DNA of 64,000 bases from Smallanthus sonchifolius (taxonomy: Eukaryota; Streptophyta; Magnoliopsida; Asterales; Asteraceae): positions 79,607,501 to 79,671,500 of the forward strand of contig CM042028.1 in NCBI GenBank assembly GCA_023525975.1, read 5' to 3'. Below the pieces are notes generated by a model. The model worked only from the letters and a program-made list of their open reading frames with translations. It had not been told where the DNA came from and searched no databases. Each line of letters opens with the position of its first letter. The stretch's first letter is position 1. Below, in pieces: positions 11,650-24,068 of the stretch. Both the position numbers and the translations under genes were made by a program.

Positions 11650-14600
11650 TCAGAACCAGGGATGCCAAGTTGGATCCATCATGCATAAGTTTCTTGGAGT
11701 AAGAGCTGCTTCCACAAGTTCAGTCACGCCTCTTTGCACCGACTGTGGTGGGTCCATCGAATTTTCATCCTAATCCCCATTAAATGATAATCAAAATTCA
11801 AAAAGTTTTGTAAAGAAAAAGATCAAATGGGTGAAAATATACCTCTTCTGATATGAATTGAGGCGCGATCCCATTGATCCGCCCAATCACTTCCTCCACA
11901 TTTGTGGTGATCTTTTGTCTGAATTCAACAGGGTTCAAACTACCACCACCAACCACTGGAACCAAAGGCATCCCAAGAGGCCTTCTCCATGACCATGATA
12001 ACAGTTCATCACGGAAAAACATAGCTAAATGATGCCATAGATGTTGACTTTGCTGCAATTCACATGTAAAGTCAAGTTAGCGCCAAATACCAGTGCTTTT
12101 AAGGCTGCCATTAATTTTTTAAAAAAGTTTTACAAGTCACCTTGGGAGAAACAACAGCTTGGGCTGCCGCACACATGGCAGACACGATGAGACCCTCGAC
12201 ACCAAAATGAGAGAAAAACGCCTGCAAATTTCTGGTCAACCGAAACGGAACAGGTTCGTTAAACTCAATCATACCATTGGCATCATATGCTGGATGAAAA
12301 TCTGTTTGGAATATTTTCCCGGTGTTCTTTGCAAATAATATTTTGTTAGGGGACCTTCCACCAATTTGTAGCATGAAAGATGTGAAACTTGAAAGTGCCA
12401 GTTGGATGGAAAACTGCTTCTTGAAAGCCCACATATGACTTCCACTCACCAGTGTTTTGTACATGTACTGGGAGAATATATTGCCAAACACATAATCTTT
12501 TGTCATGTGGTTGTAAGCTTGTAGACGAAGATCTACTACAGTTTCAGGTGATAATTGACCCGAAATTGCTTGGTTTAACTGCTCCTTAAAATAAGCAATC
12601 GGCTGGTCAGCCTCTTTATTGTTTCTTGAACAATGGTTTTCATATACCTCCAGAAAAGTACTGTATGTTAAGTCGTCTTCTACCATCCGAACCTGCAGAA
12701 TGCCCATACGCCATTTTACTCATAAATATTATGTCATCTTGATTGGTGAGCATATATTTACAGATGTCATACCTGAGACCAAACAGGGATGATGATTGGT
12801 GTGTGAATGTTGATGTGGCGGCGTCTTGATTCTTTGTGCTTATCAAACATACGATTCATCACACGGAAAAGCTGTAATATTCTTTCATCACTTCTGGCAT
12901 TTGGGGTCAAAGATGTTTGGACAATGAAATGGCGTTGAGACCCATCAGAGCCTATGAGAGTCAACCGACGGAAGCTGCTTCCATGCCTACGCACGATTGG
13001 GATATCGGCCCCCACCCTGTCTAGCTTCACAGTATGATCAGGTGCAACTTCCTGCAGTCAAAACAAAAAAAAAGTAAAAGTAAAACAAAAGTACTATTAA
13101 GCATACAATGTATATAATGCAGATATCGGGTTTTTCACTTACTTGATCAGTGAAGTATTGTCCAGGAACCTCGACTTCAACCACATGGAAGTCACGCAAC
13201 ACTCGGCTTTCTTCCTCAAGTTTTAAGACGGCTGGAAAACGGTCTTCAACGTTGCTTTGAAGAATGTTTTTCCAGTGTTTAAGTCTTTCAGTGAGATCAG
13301 ATAGAGTGGCAGGGAATGTAGAAGTGCTTTCTGGATCAAGGTCGCGTTCAAAATCCTGTTTGTATTCTCTCACAAATTCAACATGTTTGTTAACAGCATC
13401 TGCTGAAAAACACGCCCTGCATACACCCGAGAGCTCCTTTTTAAGAGACTGGGGTACCTCTGCGGTTGTGGCGGTTGGATACTTGTAACAACGGTGGAGT
13501 AGAGCATTAACCACCGCCAGTAGCCGCTCCTCTGGTAGGGTCACAAACCTTGAACCAATTTCCGTCAGTAAACTCTGTCAAAATGAGAACAAATGTCAGC
13601 AGTTAGCAAATTAGAGAATATTCATTTATATTCAATGGATGTCTAATTATACCTCAAGTTCACTAGCTAAGTTGGTGTGTTTGCTTCTAAGTGCTTCCAT
13701 AATATCTTTAGCAGCTTCAAAAGCACTAGCAGCAGAAGCAACCAAGCCCATAGCATAATTGCGCCTTATAGCATTCTGACCACCATCATTTATGGAGGAA
13801 GAATTATGCTGGTCATTACCACCAATCACACTGCCTTCAGTAACGGTGGACCGTTCAGGTTCTTGACCCTGGGAGCTACCACCCTCATGTGACCCAACAG
13901 GACCGGTTGACTGGCTTCCTGGATGAATCTGATTGTCTGAGGCTGAAGAACCACCAGCTTGTCTGGCGTTCCCGTCAGCTCCACCAACCATGTTTTGTTG
14001 CAGCCTTTGCTGAGCCATTGCCATTCTACCAAATTCAGATTTATTTGCAACGTCACGCCGCTCGAGCAAATATGTCCGCAGCCAGTAATACAACGCCTAT
14101 AAGTGAAATATGATAATTCAATAAATCTGACAAAATTATATGGAGTTCAAGAAGTTATAATATATATAATATATTTACCTGAGGATAAACAGTTGCAACT
14201 TTTAGGAGAACTAATTTGCAATGTGGAGCTTCAGATCTTTGTAAAGAGAGTAATAGTTGGGGAATCCAGGAAAGCCAGACCCAGTGAGGTATTTGGTCAA
14301 CATACTTATCAAATGCTCTACCCACAGGCTCATTGGGAGTATCAAAGCTGAGAAGATATAAAACACGAGCAAGATGGCTTCTGGAATTAGAAACGCCAAA
14401 TTTAATATCTTGAAGAAAACAACTCACAGCATACTCCAACCAAATCTCATCGTGAGTCTCCTTAAAAGCCTGTAAAAACAAGAAATTATAAGACTTAATG
14501 AATGAATTAGCTAGATTAGCAGCGCAGCAAACCAAGTTATAAATAATAAAAAGAATACCATGTCACAATAGTTTCCCCAGCTTATCCACCCTTTAGGCAG

Positions 14601-16050
14601 GTTCTTGAAAAGGCTGATGGCATTTGAGTAAGAAAGATTGGCTCCTTCACAATCATGTAATTTCAACAAAAAATCGCCTTTAATACGATAAATTTCTGCT
14701 TTGTGTTTGACATGAAAGTATTCCAGATTAGTACTATTAATCAAATTAAGACCACTTGTAAGCTCTCCCTTCATTTCTAGATATGCCTTTGCTTGCTCCC
14801 TTATCTTAACAAAAGCCTCCTGGTTTATACACAAAGAAAACAAAATTACATTTTTGCTTGTTTCAATTTTCAGATTCCACTTCAGTAACAAGAATCAAAA
14901 ACTAAAACATAAAATTATAAGTCATTATACCTGCACTTCCATGGTAGAGTGGCCGTACATTTTTCCAAAACGGTCACACAAACATCATGAAGACCCTGCT
15001 TGCGGGCAATGTGGGCAAGTTTATTAACATTCCATGCCTTGTCACGGTAACCAAGGTGATGAAGTTGAGAATTTGTGTTTGCAAACTCTTTAAATGCATC
15101 AATTACTGCGTTATACATTTCATTCCTCCACTGAAGCAAGTCATACCAAACAGACATATTATCCCAGTCATTTGGAGTTCTAAGCCTCCATGTTTCAAGA
15201 ATGTCTTTTAAATCAGCATAAAGACCACCATGTACACCAACAGAAGAATTTCCACTCAATTTGTTACCATTAGCAATATCTATTATAACTCGAGCGGATT
15301 CTTGAACCTCAACTAGTTGTTGAAATTGCTGCAAAAGAGGAATTCTGGCATGAATAGACATCTCAGGCAACTGCCACCATTGTTCTAGAGCAAGGTCAAC
15401 ACCTTTACCGACTATATTTTCAGCATCACCGACACCATTTGTATTTTTTTCGTGTAGAGAAAAATATGCTTGGATTATACGAAGCTTTGGAGTTTCTTCA
15501 ACTTGAGCCTTTGGAATTACATTATCTTTCAAATATGCCCAATCAGGTTGTTTCCAGAGACTATCGAGTAAAATTTCATAATTATCAACAAGTTTACCGA
15601 AGTCTGACAACACGTCCCATTGACTGAGTTGGCTCGCACAATATAACCATTGTTCCTCCCAAAGACACATCTCAGCCTTGGGTACAGTGTTATTGTAAGT
15701 ACCATGGGTTGCCTTAACCATGGGTAAAACAGACTCTGGGCCCGTTGCCAGTAACCATGCTGAACAAGTGATAGCCCGACCCGTGTTTCAGCAGTAATTG
15801 ATCGTTTCTTCCATAATCCATATCTCATATCTTCCTCGTTTAGCAAACGGTAAAGTTCAGCAAGAGATTCGGAGCACTTTGTTTCATTCAAAAACAACAT
15901 CACGTGACTTTCTAGAAGATTTAATGCAATGTGCCATGCATTGTAAGTCTTTCCAATATATTTTATGAGTTCACTAGGCATTCGAGGTTGTGGGTGACTT
16001 AATTGAAGTCCCTCTAAAAGAGCTTGCACAAAATGTCTTGCTATATATAA
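11650..16050 (-). other. TRA1: TRA1 3' block: FAT, pseudokinase and FATC exons
   Basis: Exons: 16050-14931 (two small deletions), 14819-14559, 14469-14179, 14096-13653, 13574-13143, 13051-12773, 12692-12141, 12052-11843, 11769-11650. The first reads VQALLEGLQLSHPQPRMPSE, then the FAT domain. A Ser/Gly/Gln-rich linker is in 14096-13653. The PIKK-like domain starts near VGADIPIVRRHGSSFRR and runs through QIGGRSPNKILFAKNTGKIF; as in TRRAP it lacks usual kinase catalytic motifs. The FATC tail ends DPTWHPWF. The first exon boundary at 16050 is the nearest acceptor (CTCTAG) that keeps phase with exon 9; it adds seven codons (LYIARHF) before VQALLEG. Confidence 0.9.
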
Positions 16051-16867
16051 CTAGAGGAAATTGTATATACAAAACATGCTTCACAGCTACTGGCTTCTTT
16101 TACCTTCCAGAGATACTTAATCTAGTGGCAACTTGAAATATGTGTGTTTAGAGTAGACTTGAACTATCAAACATTTTCAAAAGTTTTACATCGAGGTACA
16201 CCTCATATCGCAAAAAAAACATTTGGTTTTCATAGGGAAAAAAGGTTAGGTTGATTAAAATAACCTGCACTGGCAACTCAAGCTTTGCCTTTAAGGTAGA
16301 TCGGTCCTTTCCTTCCTCTCCATCATCCAGAAGCTGTCATAGAAAATGATTACAATCAGTGGAAAGATGCAAGAGTTATCGGAATGGAGAAGAAGCAACT
16401 GACAGAAATATCCTGCATCATGGTCATCTATTTTATTTTTATTTATTTTGTTCATTTATTTTTGGGTAAGAACTAAGAAGCTTGTCATACAAAAACTAAT
16501 GAATAAACTGAGTAAGGCATTTAGGCATGATAATAGCACTCCTCTACATCAGCTATTAGCTATGCTTAACTGAACTGTAAAAAAAAAATTCAGTTCTTAC
16601 TTCTAATATACCATTTCCACCCATTAAATATCTTCAAACAAATTATTATTTGCTTTGTTTTAAAATATTATTTTTCTATTTCCCTCCCTTCTTTACTGGA
16701 GAGGTAGAATAAGGGTTATGAATCACACCATATACCACGAAAAAACCTCCATTAATTATTATGATAGGCGTGAACTCTTTTTCATTTTCTTTTCCAAATT
16801 TATTTTAGATATTTACATATCGTGAACCTACTCAATTTAGTCAAATACTCAAATCTAATGATTTCTC

Positions 16868-17717
16868 TGTTGGTACAGGCCCCACAACACACACTTGAAA
16901 CAAACACACAATTCACGTATAGAAGTGTTTGTTTACTGCTTCAATTCTTACTTTCTGCACTATTTCATTCACGTCAATATATGTGAGTTAAATAGAAGAC
17001 TCTTGCAACTTGAACAAACAAAAACTACCCACTAGCACCACTAGCCCACTACTTGACTCAATAAACATGTGACTAATTAGCAACCTGCTGACCCGTAACC
17101 CGACTTGACCCGATCAAGATTAAACCCTACTGTTCTTACAAAAAAAAATTGACCTAGCTCCTTGGTTGCTTGCTTCACCTACTTGCTTGATACTTCATTC
17201 TATTCGACTGGAGGAACCAATTTGACCGATTCTCTTGGTTGCTTTCTTCCTTCGATAAACCTACTTGCCGATCACAAAATTGATCAGCCCTTTCCGCTTG
17301 CTTTTAAGTTCTCTCGTTCTATAATCTTGCTTCTGATCACCAAGTCGCGATCGGACCTGCTGCCTCTTCCTTTCTTCAGCCCCGCAGCCAAGGGGCTGCT
17401 CCCCTCTCGAAACCAACTCTCAAACCAGCCCTCTTTCTTTAACCTTCGCTCTGATACCAATTGTTGGTACAGTACAGGCCCCACAACACACACACAATTC
17501 ACGTATAGAAGTGTTTGTTTACTGCTTCAATTCTTACTTTCTGCACTATTTCATTCACGTCAATATATGTGAGTTAAATAGGAGACTCTTGCAACTTGAA
17601 CAAACAAAAACTACCCACTAGCACCACTAGCCCACTACTTGACTCAATAAACATGTGACTAATTAACAACCTGCTGACCCGTAACCCGACTTGACCTGAT
17701 CAAGATTAAACCCTACA
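16868..17717 (-). mobile_element. TRIM (miniature LTR retrotransposon) in a TRA1 intron
   Basis: Direct terminal repeats 16868-17130 and 17462-17717, nearly identical, flanked by a 5-bp duplication TTCTC (16863-16867 and 17718-17722). Reading the minus strand, the LTR begins TGTAGGGTTTAATC and ends ACCAACA, and is followed at once by TTGGTATCAGAGCG, a primer-binding site complementary to initiator tRNA-Met. The interior is only about 330 bp with no gag or pol, which defines a TRIM. It lies in the intron between TRA1 exons 8 and 9, in the gene's own orientation. Confidence 0.9.
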
Positions 17718-17886
17718 TTCTCAATAATTTGCACATTTAATCCACGGTTCACATTTTATTGATAAGAGTATAAGACATTCCCACATTACTTGCTTATACT
17801 ATGATAGTATAGGTAGAAAGTCTTTGAACTTCCACTTTGATTGGGAGGACATTGTATAAATGCTTCTACCAATAATTAAGGGTGGC

Positions 17887-18203
17887 TAAACAGAACTGAA
17901 GCAAAGCACCCCATGGTAGTAGAAACGAGAAATTGAAGGATAGTAGTTACTAGTTATGCTGCATTGTCGCTATAAAAACAGGTAGGAACTGAGTATTAGT
18001 AAAGTGAAGTATACATGAGGGATACTACGCTTAAAGGTGGAAATTTAAACAGAACTGAAGCAAAGCACCCCATGGTAGTGTTAATGAGAAATTGTGAAGG
18101 ATAGTAGTTACTAGTTATGTTGCTATAAAAACAGGTAGGAACTGAGTATTAGCAAAGTGAAGTATACCTGAGGGATACTACGCTTAAAGGTGCTAAATTT
18201 CCC
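17887..18203 (-). repeat. 159-bp tandem duplication overlapping a TRA1 exon
   Basis: Unit 1 is 17887-18045, unit 2 18046-18203. Both contain CAGAACTGAAGCAAAGCACC, GGATAGTAGTTACTAGTTAT and GGTAGGAACTGAGTATTAG. Unit 2 includes the 3' end and splice donor of TRA1 exon 8; unit 1 is a second copy of that exon end lying in the intron, with its donor altered (TACATG instead of TACCTG on the plus strand). Confidence 0.88.
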
Positions 18204-20061
18204 GACAAAAGCATCCAATATTCGCCCCTACATATAGAATAAGAATCAGCTATGGTTACTCTGAAACAAAAAAGTATCTTGAAATTGCCAATGTGGGAAA
18301 CTACAACTCCAGAAAAATAGCAGATGAGAAGACATAAAATCTTACCAATAAGATCCCTGCTTCATCCATGGATGGCAGATCAACGCCTTTCTCAAAAATC
18401 GGCTCCACCTATACACAAATTGTTATATAAACTTATGATTCAAAGAAATATGAGGTTGAAATATTCTTGACACTTTAAACTGAGAGATCCAAGCTGTACC
18501 AGATTCAACATTAATCGTGCACATGTGGTGTGGATGCTGAGAGATAACGAAGCGTCATGCATATTACTTGAAAATAAGTAGATAATCCGTGACAACTGCA
18601 GCAAAATGATAAAACACAGTAGTAAGATGTGTAACACATGAAATGATGAACACGGTACATAAATGCTCCTGTTATAAATGCATCAATGCTGATAAGTACG
18701 ACTGCTATTGAACAAAAGACGAAGCAATATGTGAAGCAAGAATGTGAATAAGAAATAGAACATGTTAAAACTTTTAAAAAAACAAATGGAAATAAACGAA
18801 CCAAACTGAAAGTACATACACGTCCAAGATAGTAAATGTGAATATGTAATCTAATCAACTAGGTTCTGCTGCATATTGAAGTTTATCAACTACTTATTTA
18901 AAGTACATATGCCTCCCTCCTATGTATCTTGCATCACCCATTATAATAGTCTAATGTTGGTTAATTAACCCTCACAAGGCCATAGTCTACAAATACTTTA
19001 AGTAGATACATTCTCTACTACATTGAACAGTGTTTTTCCATTGGTTTAGCTACTATGTAACATCTTTGTTTGCTGATAAAGAAAAGTTAAGATGATACAT
19101 GCATGCAGACAATTGACAGAACTATTAAATTATTTGCTGAGTCTAATAAATAATTATGTAGTATGGCAATAGCCTTAGTGTCTCAAAACAAGCTACAAAC
19201 CTGGGACAATGAGAGATCTCCCCGAACATGATGAACAATTTCTGCCAAAAGACTATATGCCAATGGCCTCAGTGTCTCAAAACAAGCCCGGCCAATTCCC
19301 ACGAGAACCCTAACATAGTTCACAAAATTGTCAAATGATGCTTTAGACACTATGTTGAAAGCAAAACACTATCTAAAGAAACTAAAAGCAAGTTATCTTA
19401 TTAAAAAGAGTGAACCCCTTTCACATATTTCCTGATCAGGGACAGAACCAGGATTCCTGATGCATTGATTTTGCCTTCTATAAGAGCTCTTCTTGTTAAA
19501 GTTGCATCTTTATTATCTCATAAAAGTTGCAATACTTTGTTTTGTGGGTCTGGAAATTTGCAACATTCTTCTTTATGCAACAATTCCATTGCAAATATTA
19601 ACCTATTCACCCATCATCATAATTACCATGAGTTGGTGGCATCGATTTGGGAATTCTTATTTGTTAACATAGCATCGAAACACTTAAAAAAAATAAGTGT
19701 CAAGTTAAAATTGCAATCTTATTGAGAGAGATGGAGTAAACAGTTGCTTATTAGCAATCACTGCAAGTAAATTGACGACATTAAAGTGGCTCATAAGTAT
19801 TTTGGTTTTATTAAATGTATTTTAGATGTTTGAAATTGCCCCTTAATACTTTTATAAAAAGACAGGTCTATAAAAGAAGTAGCTTTCATAGAAATATGTG
19901 AAAAACCTTGAAGTGTAAATATACAATGACAATGTGGAACTTTAATGACTAGCTATTTACAAAATATCAGCTTTACCTCTCTTCCAAGAGTGTATCAATC
20001 AGAGGAAATAAGCCCCTCTTAAAATCCGTTCCAAGGACATGCTTCAATGCTATCAACAATT

Positions 20062-20217
20062 CCTGCACATGATAAGTAAAGTATGTATACAAGTTCAAAA
20101 ACAATGTAAGATACAGTAAATTAAGGACAAACAGGTCTACCTGTACATGATATGTAAAGTATATATACCAGTTCAAAAACAATGTAAGATACAGTAAATT
20201 AAGGACAAACAGATCTA
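20062..20217 (-). repeat. 78-bp tandem duplication at the TRA1 exon 4 acceptor
   Basis: Copies 20062-20139 and 20140-20217 share AGTTCAAAAACAATGTAAGA and TACAGTAAATTAAGGACAAA. Each starts (plus strand) CCTG(C/T)ACATGATA, so the acceptor-like CAG upstream of exon 4 exists twice, 78 bp apart. Use of the distal copy would add 78 bases (26 codons) before exon 4. Confidence 0.88.
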
Positions 20218-21739
20218 GGTCATGCTATCACCTTTCTAATGGAAACAGAGTCTGAACATGTCACAAGCAGGTTCACAATAATTTTACATATACTATGTGG
20301 CCTTATATAATCAGCAAAGCTCTTCAAAAGGTAAGTCAAGAATGAGACAGTCTGCAACAATACAACCAGAAACGGATAAGTATACATGATAACACGAGAG
20401 CTCAGTGGTTAAAGGTTTTAGGCTTATAATAATTTCATTATCTAGGCTGTATAACATGCATACAGTATTGTTCAGATTTCTGCACACCAATATATCAAAA
20501 TAATCTCATAAATATGGCGTGCTGAGCATCCACAGTAGCTCCACAAAATTTTACTAGCACATGAGAGGGTATAACGCTTCAAATATGAATTAGGAATCCC
20601 AAGAAACTACCTTTACTTGAGCCCCTTTTAGCTCTGTGAAGTGGGTCTTCAAATGTGGTGGAACCTTGTCAGGACCTGGGACTGATATAGCAGAAACCAT
20701 CAATGGCAACAACTGCAGGATATTAGTCTGAACAAGCCGGTTGTACAACTGAAAGAGAAACATCACCACCAACGGACTCTCTGTCACAATCTTGAACGAT
20801 CTAGTACTTGGATTAAGTTGTGCAGCCCCAGTGCTCGAGGCGGTAGAAGATCCAACTTGATCTGAAATCTCCATCGGCTTAACATCTTCACTACCAAGGG
20901 AAGGCAATGCTGACATTGATGAAGGCGGTGGCAATGCTGGAGCCACAAGTGCACCACTTTCAAAGAAATGGCTAACTGTGAGCCTAAAGTTCTGGTAAAT
21001 TTTACACACAAAGTCAAGGAAAGGCTGCACTTCAGTCTCTTGGGTTGGCCTGAAATTCCTCAAAAGATCAAATATGATGCGAATGCAAATCAAGCCGTTC
21101 TCCTCATTATCAGTGGTAAGAACATGCATCGCGACTTTTAGCAGCTCGTGAACAAAAGGCCTTAGCACTTCACTGTGAGGAAGCCGATTAAGGATTTCGA
21201 TAATAATGTTTCGCAGCTTATGCTCAGGGTTGTCAGTGAACTGTGGCTTTGTTATGTGATATAGAATCCCAAAAAACGGGCGAAAGTAACACTTTAGGAA
21301 ATTCAAGTACTCCCCAGTATGTGTAATCTCTAAACTATCCCGTACCTCCATCGCCATTTGAAGCCTGTTTTGAATAGCTGTCACAGACAGAAAAGCCATA
21401 ATCATTGACCACCAGCTAAAAGAACACACCTATTCTATTCATTTTCTTTCAGAATCCTAGTTTATTACATGCAAGAAGAATCCAAAACGAAGCCCTAGAA
21501 TATGAGGAAAAAATAATTTAACAAGTTCTACATTGCTAATCAGCTATTAGAGCAATTCAACTATTAGTCAAACTAGGGCTAGGACAACTCACTGCTAGTC
21601 ACTGAACAAATAGTTAACAAAATTTCAACAACTATTATACGTCGTCGTGTGCGTGTGTAAAGAGAAGGATAGAATGAGTACGGAGATCGGGTTCCATGAG
21701 ATGGCGAGAATGCTGCTCGAAATTCTGAATAGGACTCAT

Positions 21740-22230
21740 GGCTTGATGAAACCCTAGCTTTACTCTGAATCAATATTGAAGCGAACTCGAACAACTTGAA
21801 CTTGCTGATTTCTAGGGCAAATTTACAGCGAACTTCTGCTTCTGTACTTGCTAGTAAGATTAGACTGTACTAAATTAGGTTTTGGAGAGTGAATTTGCGC
21901 GATTAGAAGCCTGATTCTACTGGTTTACATAAATAACAGGGTGTTTGAAACCGAAAGCAGGTCTCCCCCTACTCACATGCGCTTCGTCGGCCGTCGCGAA
22001 ATTTATAGAACGAACCGAGTTTCGGTTTCCGGGGGTTGTTAGGCTACGTGGGGCCAAACACCCCCCCCCCCCCCCCCCTCATTCGTCCACGTACGTTGTG
22101 ACCACACTCATAGACGCTACGCCCCCTCTCATTGAAGGGCATTTTAAGGTCTTTATTTGCCAAAATTAAAATCCTAAGGGATGGAATTGCCAATTCCTAA
22201 AGTTGAAGGGTTGAAAAATGAAATTTTGAA
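21740..22230. other. TRA1 5' leader/promoter region with an 18-base C run
   Basis: Upstream of the TRA1 ATG at 21739. No clear TATA box. A run of 18 C residues lies at 22061-22078, a likely sequencing or assembly weak point. No gene is supported. Confidence 0.4.
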
Positions 22231-23787
22231 TTATGGGTAGATAGCGGACCGCTACCAAACCCTTAACGGTCCGCTAAGGCCACCTGTTTCTGGAGGTCTG
22301 CTAAGGGATCCTCTAGCGTTGAAATCGATTGAGTGGCGGACCGCCACTATTTCCTTAGCGGTCTGCTAGCCGCAGTTTATGGTGTTGACACGTGGCTGAT
22401 GACTAATGGGGAGAAACTGACGCGTGTCAACTTGGTGGACCGTCAAACCCTCCCCTAACGGCCTGTCAGCCGCAAAACAAGGAATGGTCCAATCAGATTG
22501 AGACGCGTAGGGCTGACGTACCACTCTCCCTAACGGTTTGCTACGGGTATGATCCAGCAACTATAAAGAGATGCCTTCGATGTCTCATTTCAAACCATCC
22601 AACACCAAAATCCACTTCCACACTTCTTGGAGGTCGACCAATCCTCGGTATTCATGCCACTTTCCCGGTAATCTCTGACTTTCGCTTATTTCCCGCACTC
22701 CCGCTTTAAGACGTTATTCCGACTAGAACGAGAAGCTAAGGTTATCACCTATAAGCCAAAAGCTACTACACTAAGGTGAATATGTTTATCCGCTTTCAAA
22801 ACCTTTAAATGTTTTGCGTTTACGAAAATGGCAATACAAGTATTGAAAATTTGATGCATAAGGGCATCTACATGAAACATGCAGACCATAATTATACGTA
22901 AAACTTGATTAAGGGATACACGCTTTATGGGTGAAATTCCCATATTGGTGCTGGTATTTGTTTGTAATTTGACGTAAGACGGGGTTCCTGTTATGAAACC
23001 ACAAAGCAAGTCAGTCTGGTAATGCCAACAATCTTATTACAAGATTTACCAGTGTATATTGTGGTGTGTACACTCGGATGAAATAGTTTTGCTGAATGAT
23101 AAACTGCACTAGATTATGGTTAAATGTTTTGATACTGTATTTTCCAAAAGAACTTGAGTCGTGATGAACATGTTCAACGGATTTCGCGCTGACGTTTTAT
23201 TTTTCAAAATGTTTTCAAATAATCAATGATTATATGTAAGGCTAGTTATACGGGATAGTCTCGGGGATAAGTGTAAATATAGATTTTGACAGGGTTATAT
23301 ACCGAAGGATGTCGACTCCCTAAGTACAGGAGATAACTCTGCAGTAATAAAATCAAAAGTAGATGTCTTAGGATGACGATTTCCTATACATGGGTTACTC
23401 CCTTAATATTTGCAAGGACAGGTGCTTGAGGGTAAAATCCCTAGATACCTAAGCTGATTAAGCTTGATATTGGAAAGCATTAACTCTCTAGGCATACGCC
23501 GACTACCTTGTGGCTCTATATAAAACATGTAGATGCAGGAGATAATGTAAATGGTCGTGGATCATGATTTTATAAACAAAGAGGTGTTTAAGTCCCCATG
23601 AAATAAATGATTTATTTATCCCTGGATTTGAAAAATACATAATATCAACCATCGGGTTGAAGTTTATGACAAGATCAATCCATAAAGTATTTTTCCGCTG
23701 CAAAACTTTATAATTTATAAATAAAATAAGATTGGAGGTGTCAATTTGGTCGCACGCCCGGGGTGTCCTGAAATCAGGGTGTGACAC
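22231..23787. repeat. LTR-like repeat block
   Basis: 22240-22560 repeats GCGGACCGC, CGGTCCGC and CGGTCTGC-type motifs, then TATAAAGAGATGCC at 22562, as in an LTR promoter. The block ends GAAATCAGGGTGTGACA at 23787, whose reverse complement TGTCACACCCTGATTTCAGG is a common start of plant gypsy LTRs. I could not find the matching left terminus or a target duplication, so limits and orientation are uncertain. No gag or pol is visible. Confidence 0.4.
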
Positions 23788-24068
23788 AGCGCGGTGGATA
23801 CCGGTCACGTCGACCGGTTACGAGACCATTACACATAGCCTTAGTGAAATTTTTGGATGATGTTACTTAATAGATCCTTTTGTTTTGAAGGTTTTGTAAC
23901 ATTGTTCCATTAACTTTTTAGTTTTGTCATTTATGTCCGGAGGATTTTGGACTTAACGACACTTTTGTTTTTCGTTTTGCAATTTATGTTTAAGAAGGTG
24001 GTTTTATGATTTTAGAGAAAATTGCAAACTTGTATAATATAATAAGATTGTTTATTTTTTGATGATAA
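23788..24068. other. Intergenic, no gene seen
   Basis: Short stretch after the LTR-like block; T-rich, no coding signal. Confidence 0.35.

Larger units (their letters stand above)
11650..21739 (-). pseudogene. TRA1: TRA1/TRRAP-like PIKK-family scaffold, internally deleted and frameshifted
   Basis: TRA1/TRRAP is the giant pseudokinase scaffold of SAGA and NuA4 that docks transcription activators. This locus keeps the first about 475 codons (nine exons, 21739-16265) and the last about 1,170 (nine exons, 16050-11650). A plant TRA1 is about 3,800-3,900 residues, so roughly 2,000 or more central residues, mostly HEAT repeats, are missing. All surviving splice sites are canonical and phases agree. 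Two lesions break the FAT part: a 4-bp deletion at about 15722 (TTTTACCCATGG where the family predicts about four more bases) and a 1-bp deletion at about 14961 (GGAAAAATGTACGG). Sequence between lesions is well conserved, so decay is recent, or the small indels are assembly errors. A complete copy presumably exists elsewhere. The gene also contains a TRIM element and two intron duplications. Confidence 0.9.
16265..21739 (-). other. TRA1: TRA1 5' block, exons 1-9
   Basis: Exons: 21739-21682, 21377-20611, 20351-20232, 20062-19977, 19309-19201, 18595-18500, 18408-18346, 18227-18168, 16333-16265. The start MSPIQNFEQHSRHL is the conserved plant TRA1 N-terminus; exon 1 ends after 58 bases and exon 2 continues with PIQNRLQMAMEVRD. 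Exon 2 carries HKLRNIIIEILNRLPHSEVL and TDNEENGLICIRIIFDLLRN, all HEAT-type helices. Exon 3 reads LLKSFADYIRPHS, exon 6 LSIHTTCARLMLNL, exon 9 ends KLELPVQ. No stop or frameshift occurs in this block. The next family exon (after LPVQ) is absent; the sequence goes directly to the FAT region. Confidence 0.92.

Noticed and set aside
12640..16029. Many other open frames on both strands within the TRA1 exons
   Set aside because: They overlap exons with clear TRA1 homology in the minus-strand frame and are shadows.
17162..17572. 136-codon open frame on the plus strand
   Set aside because: It spans the interior and LTR of the TRIM element and has no domain.
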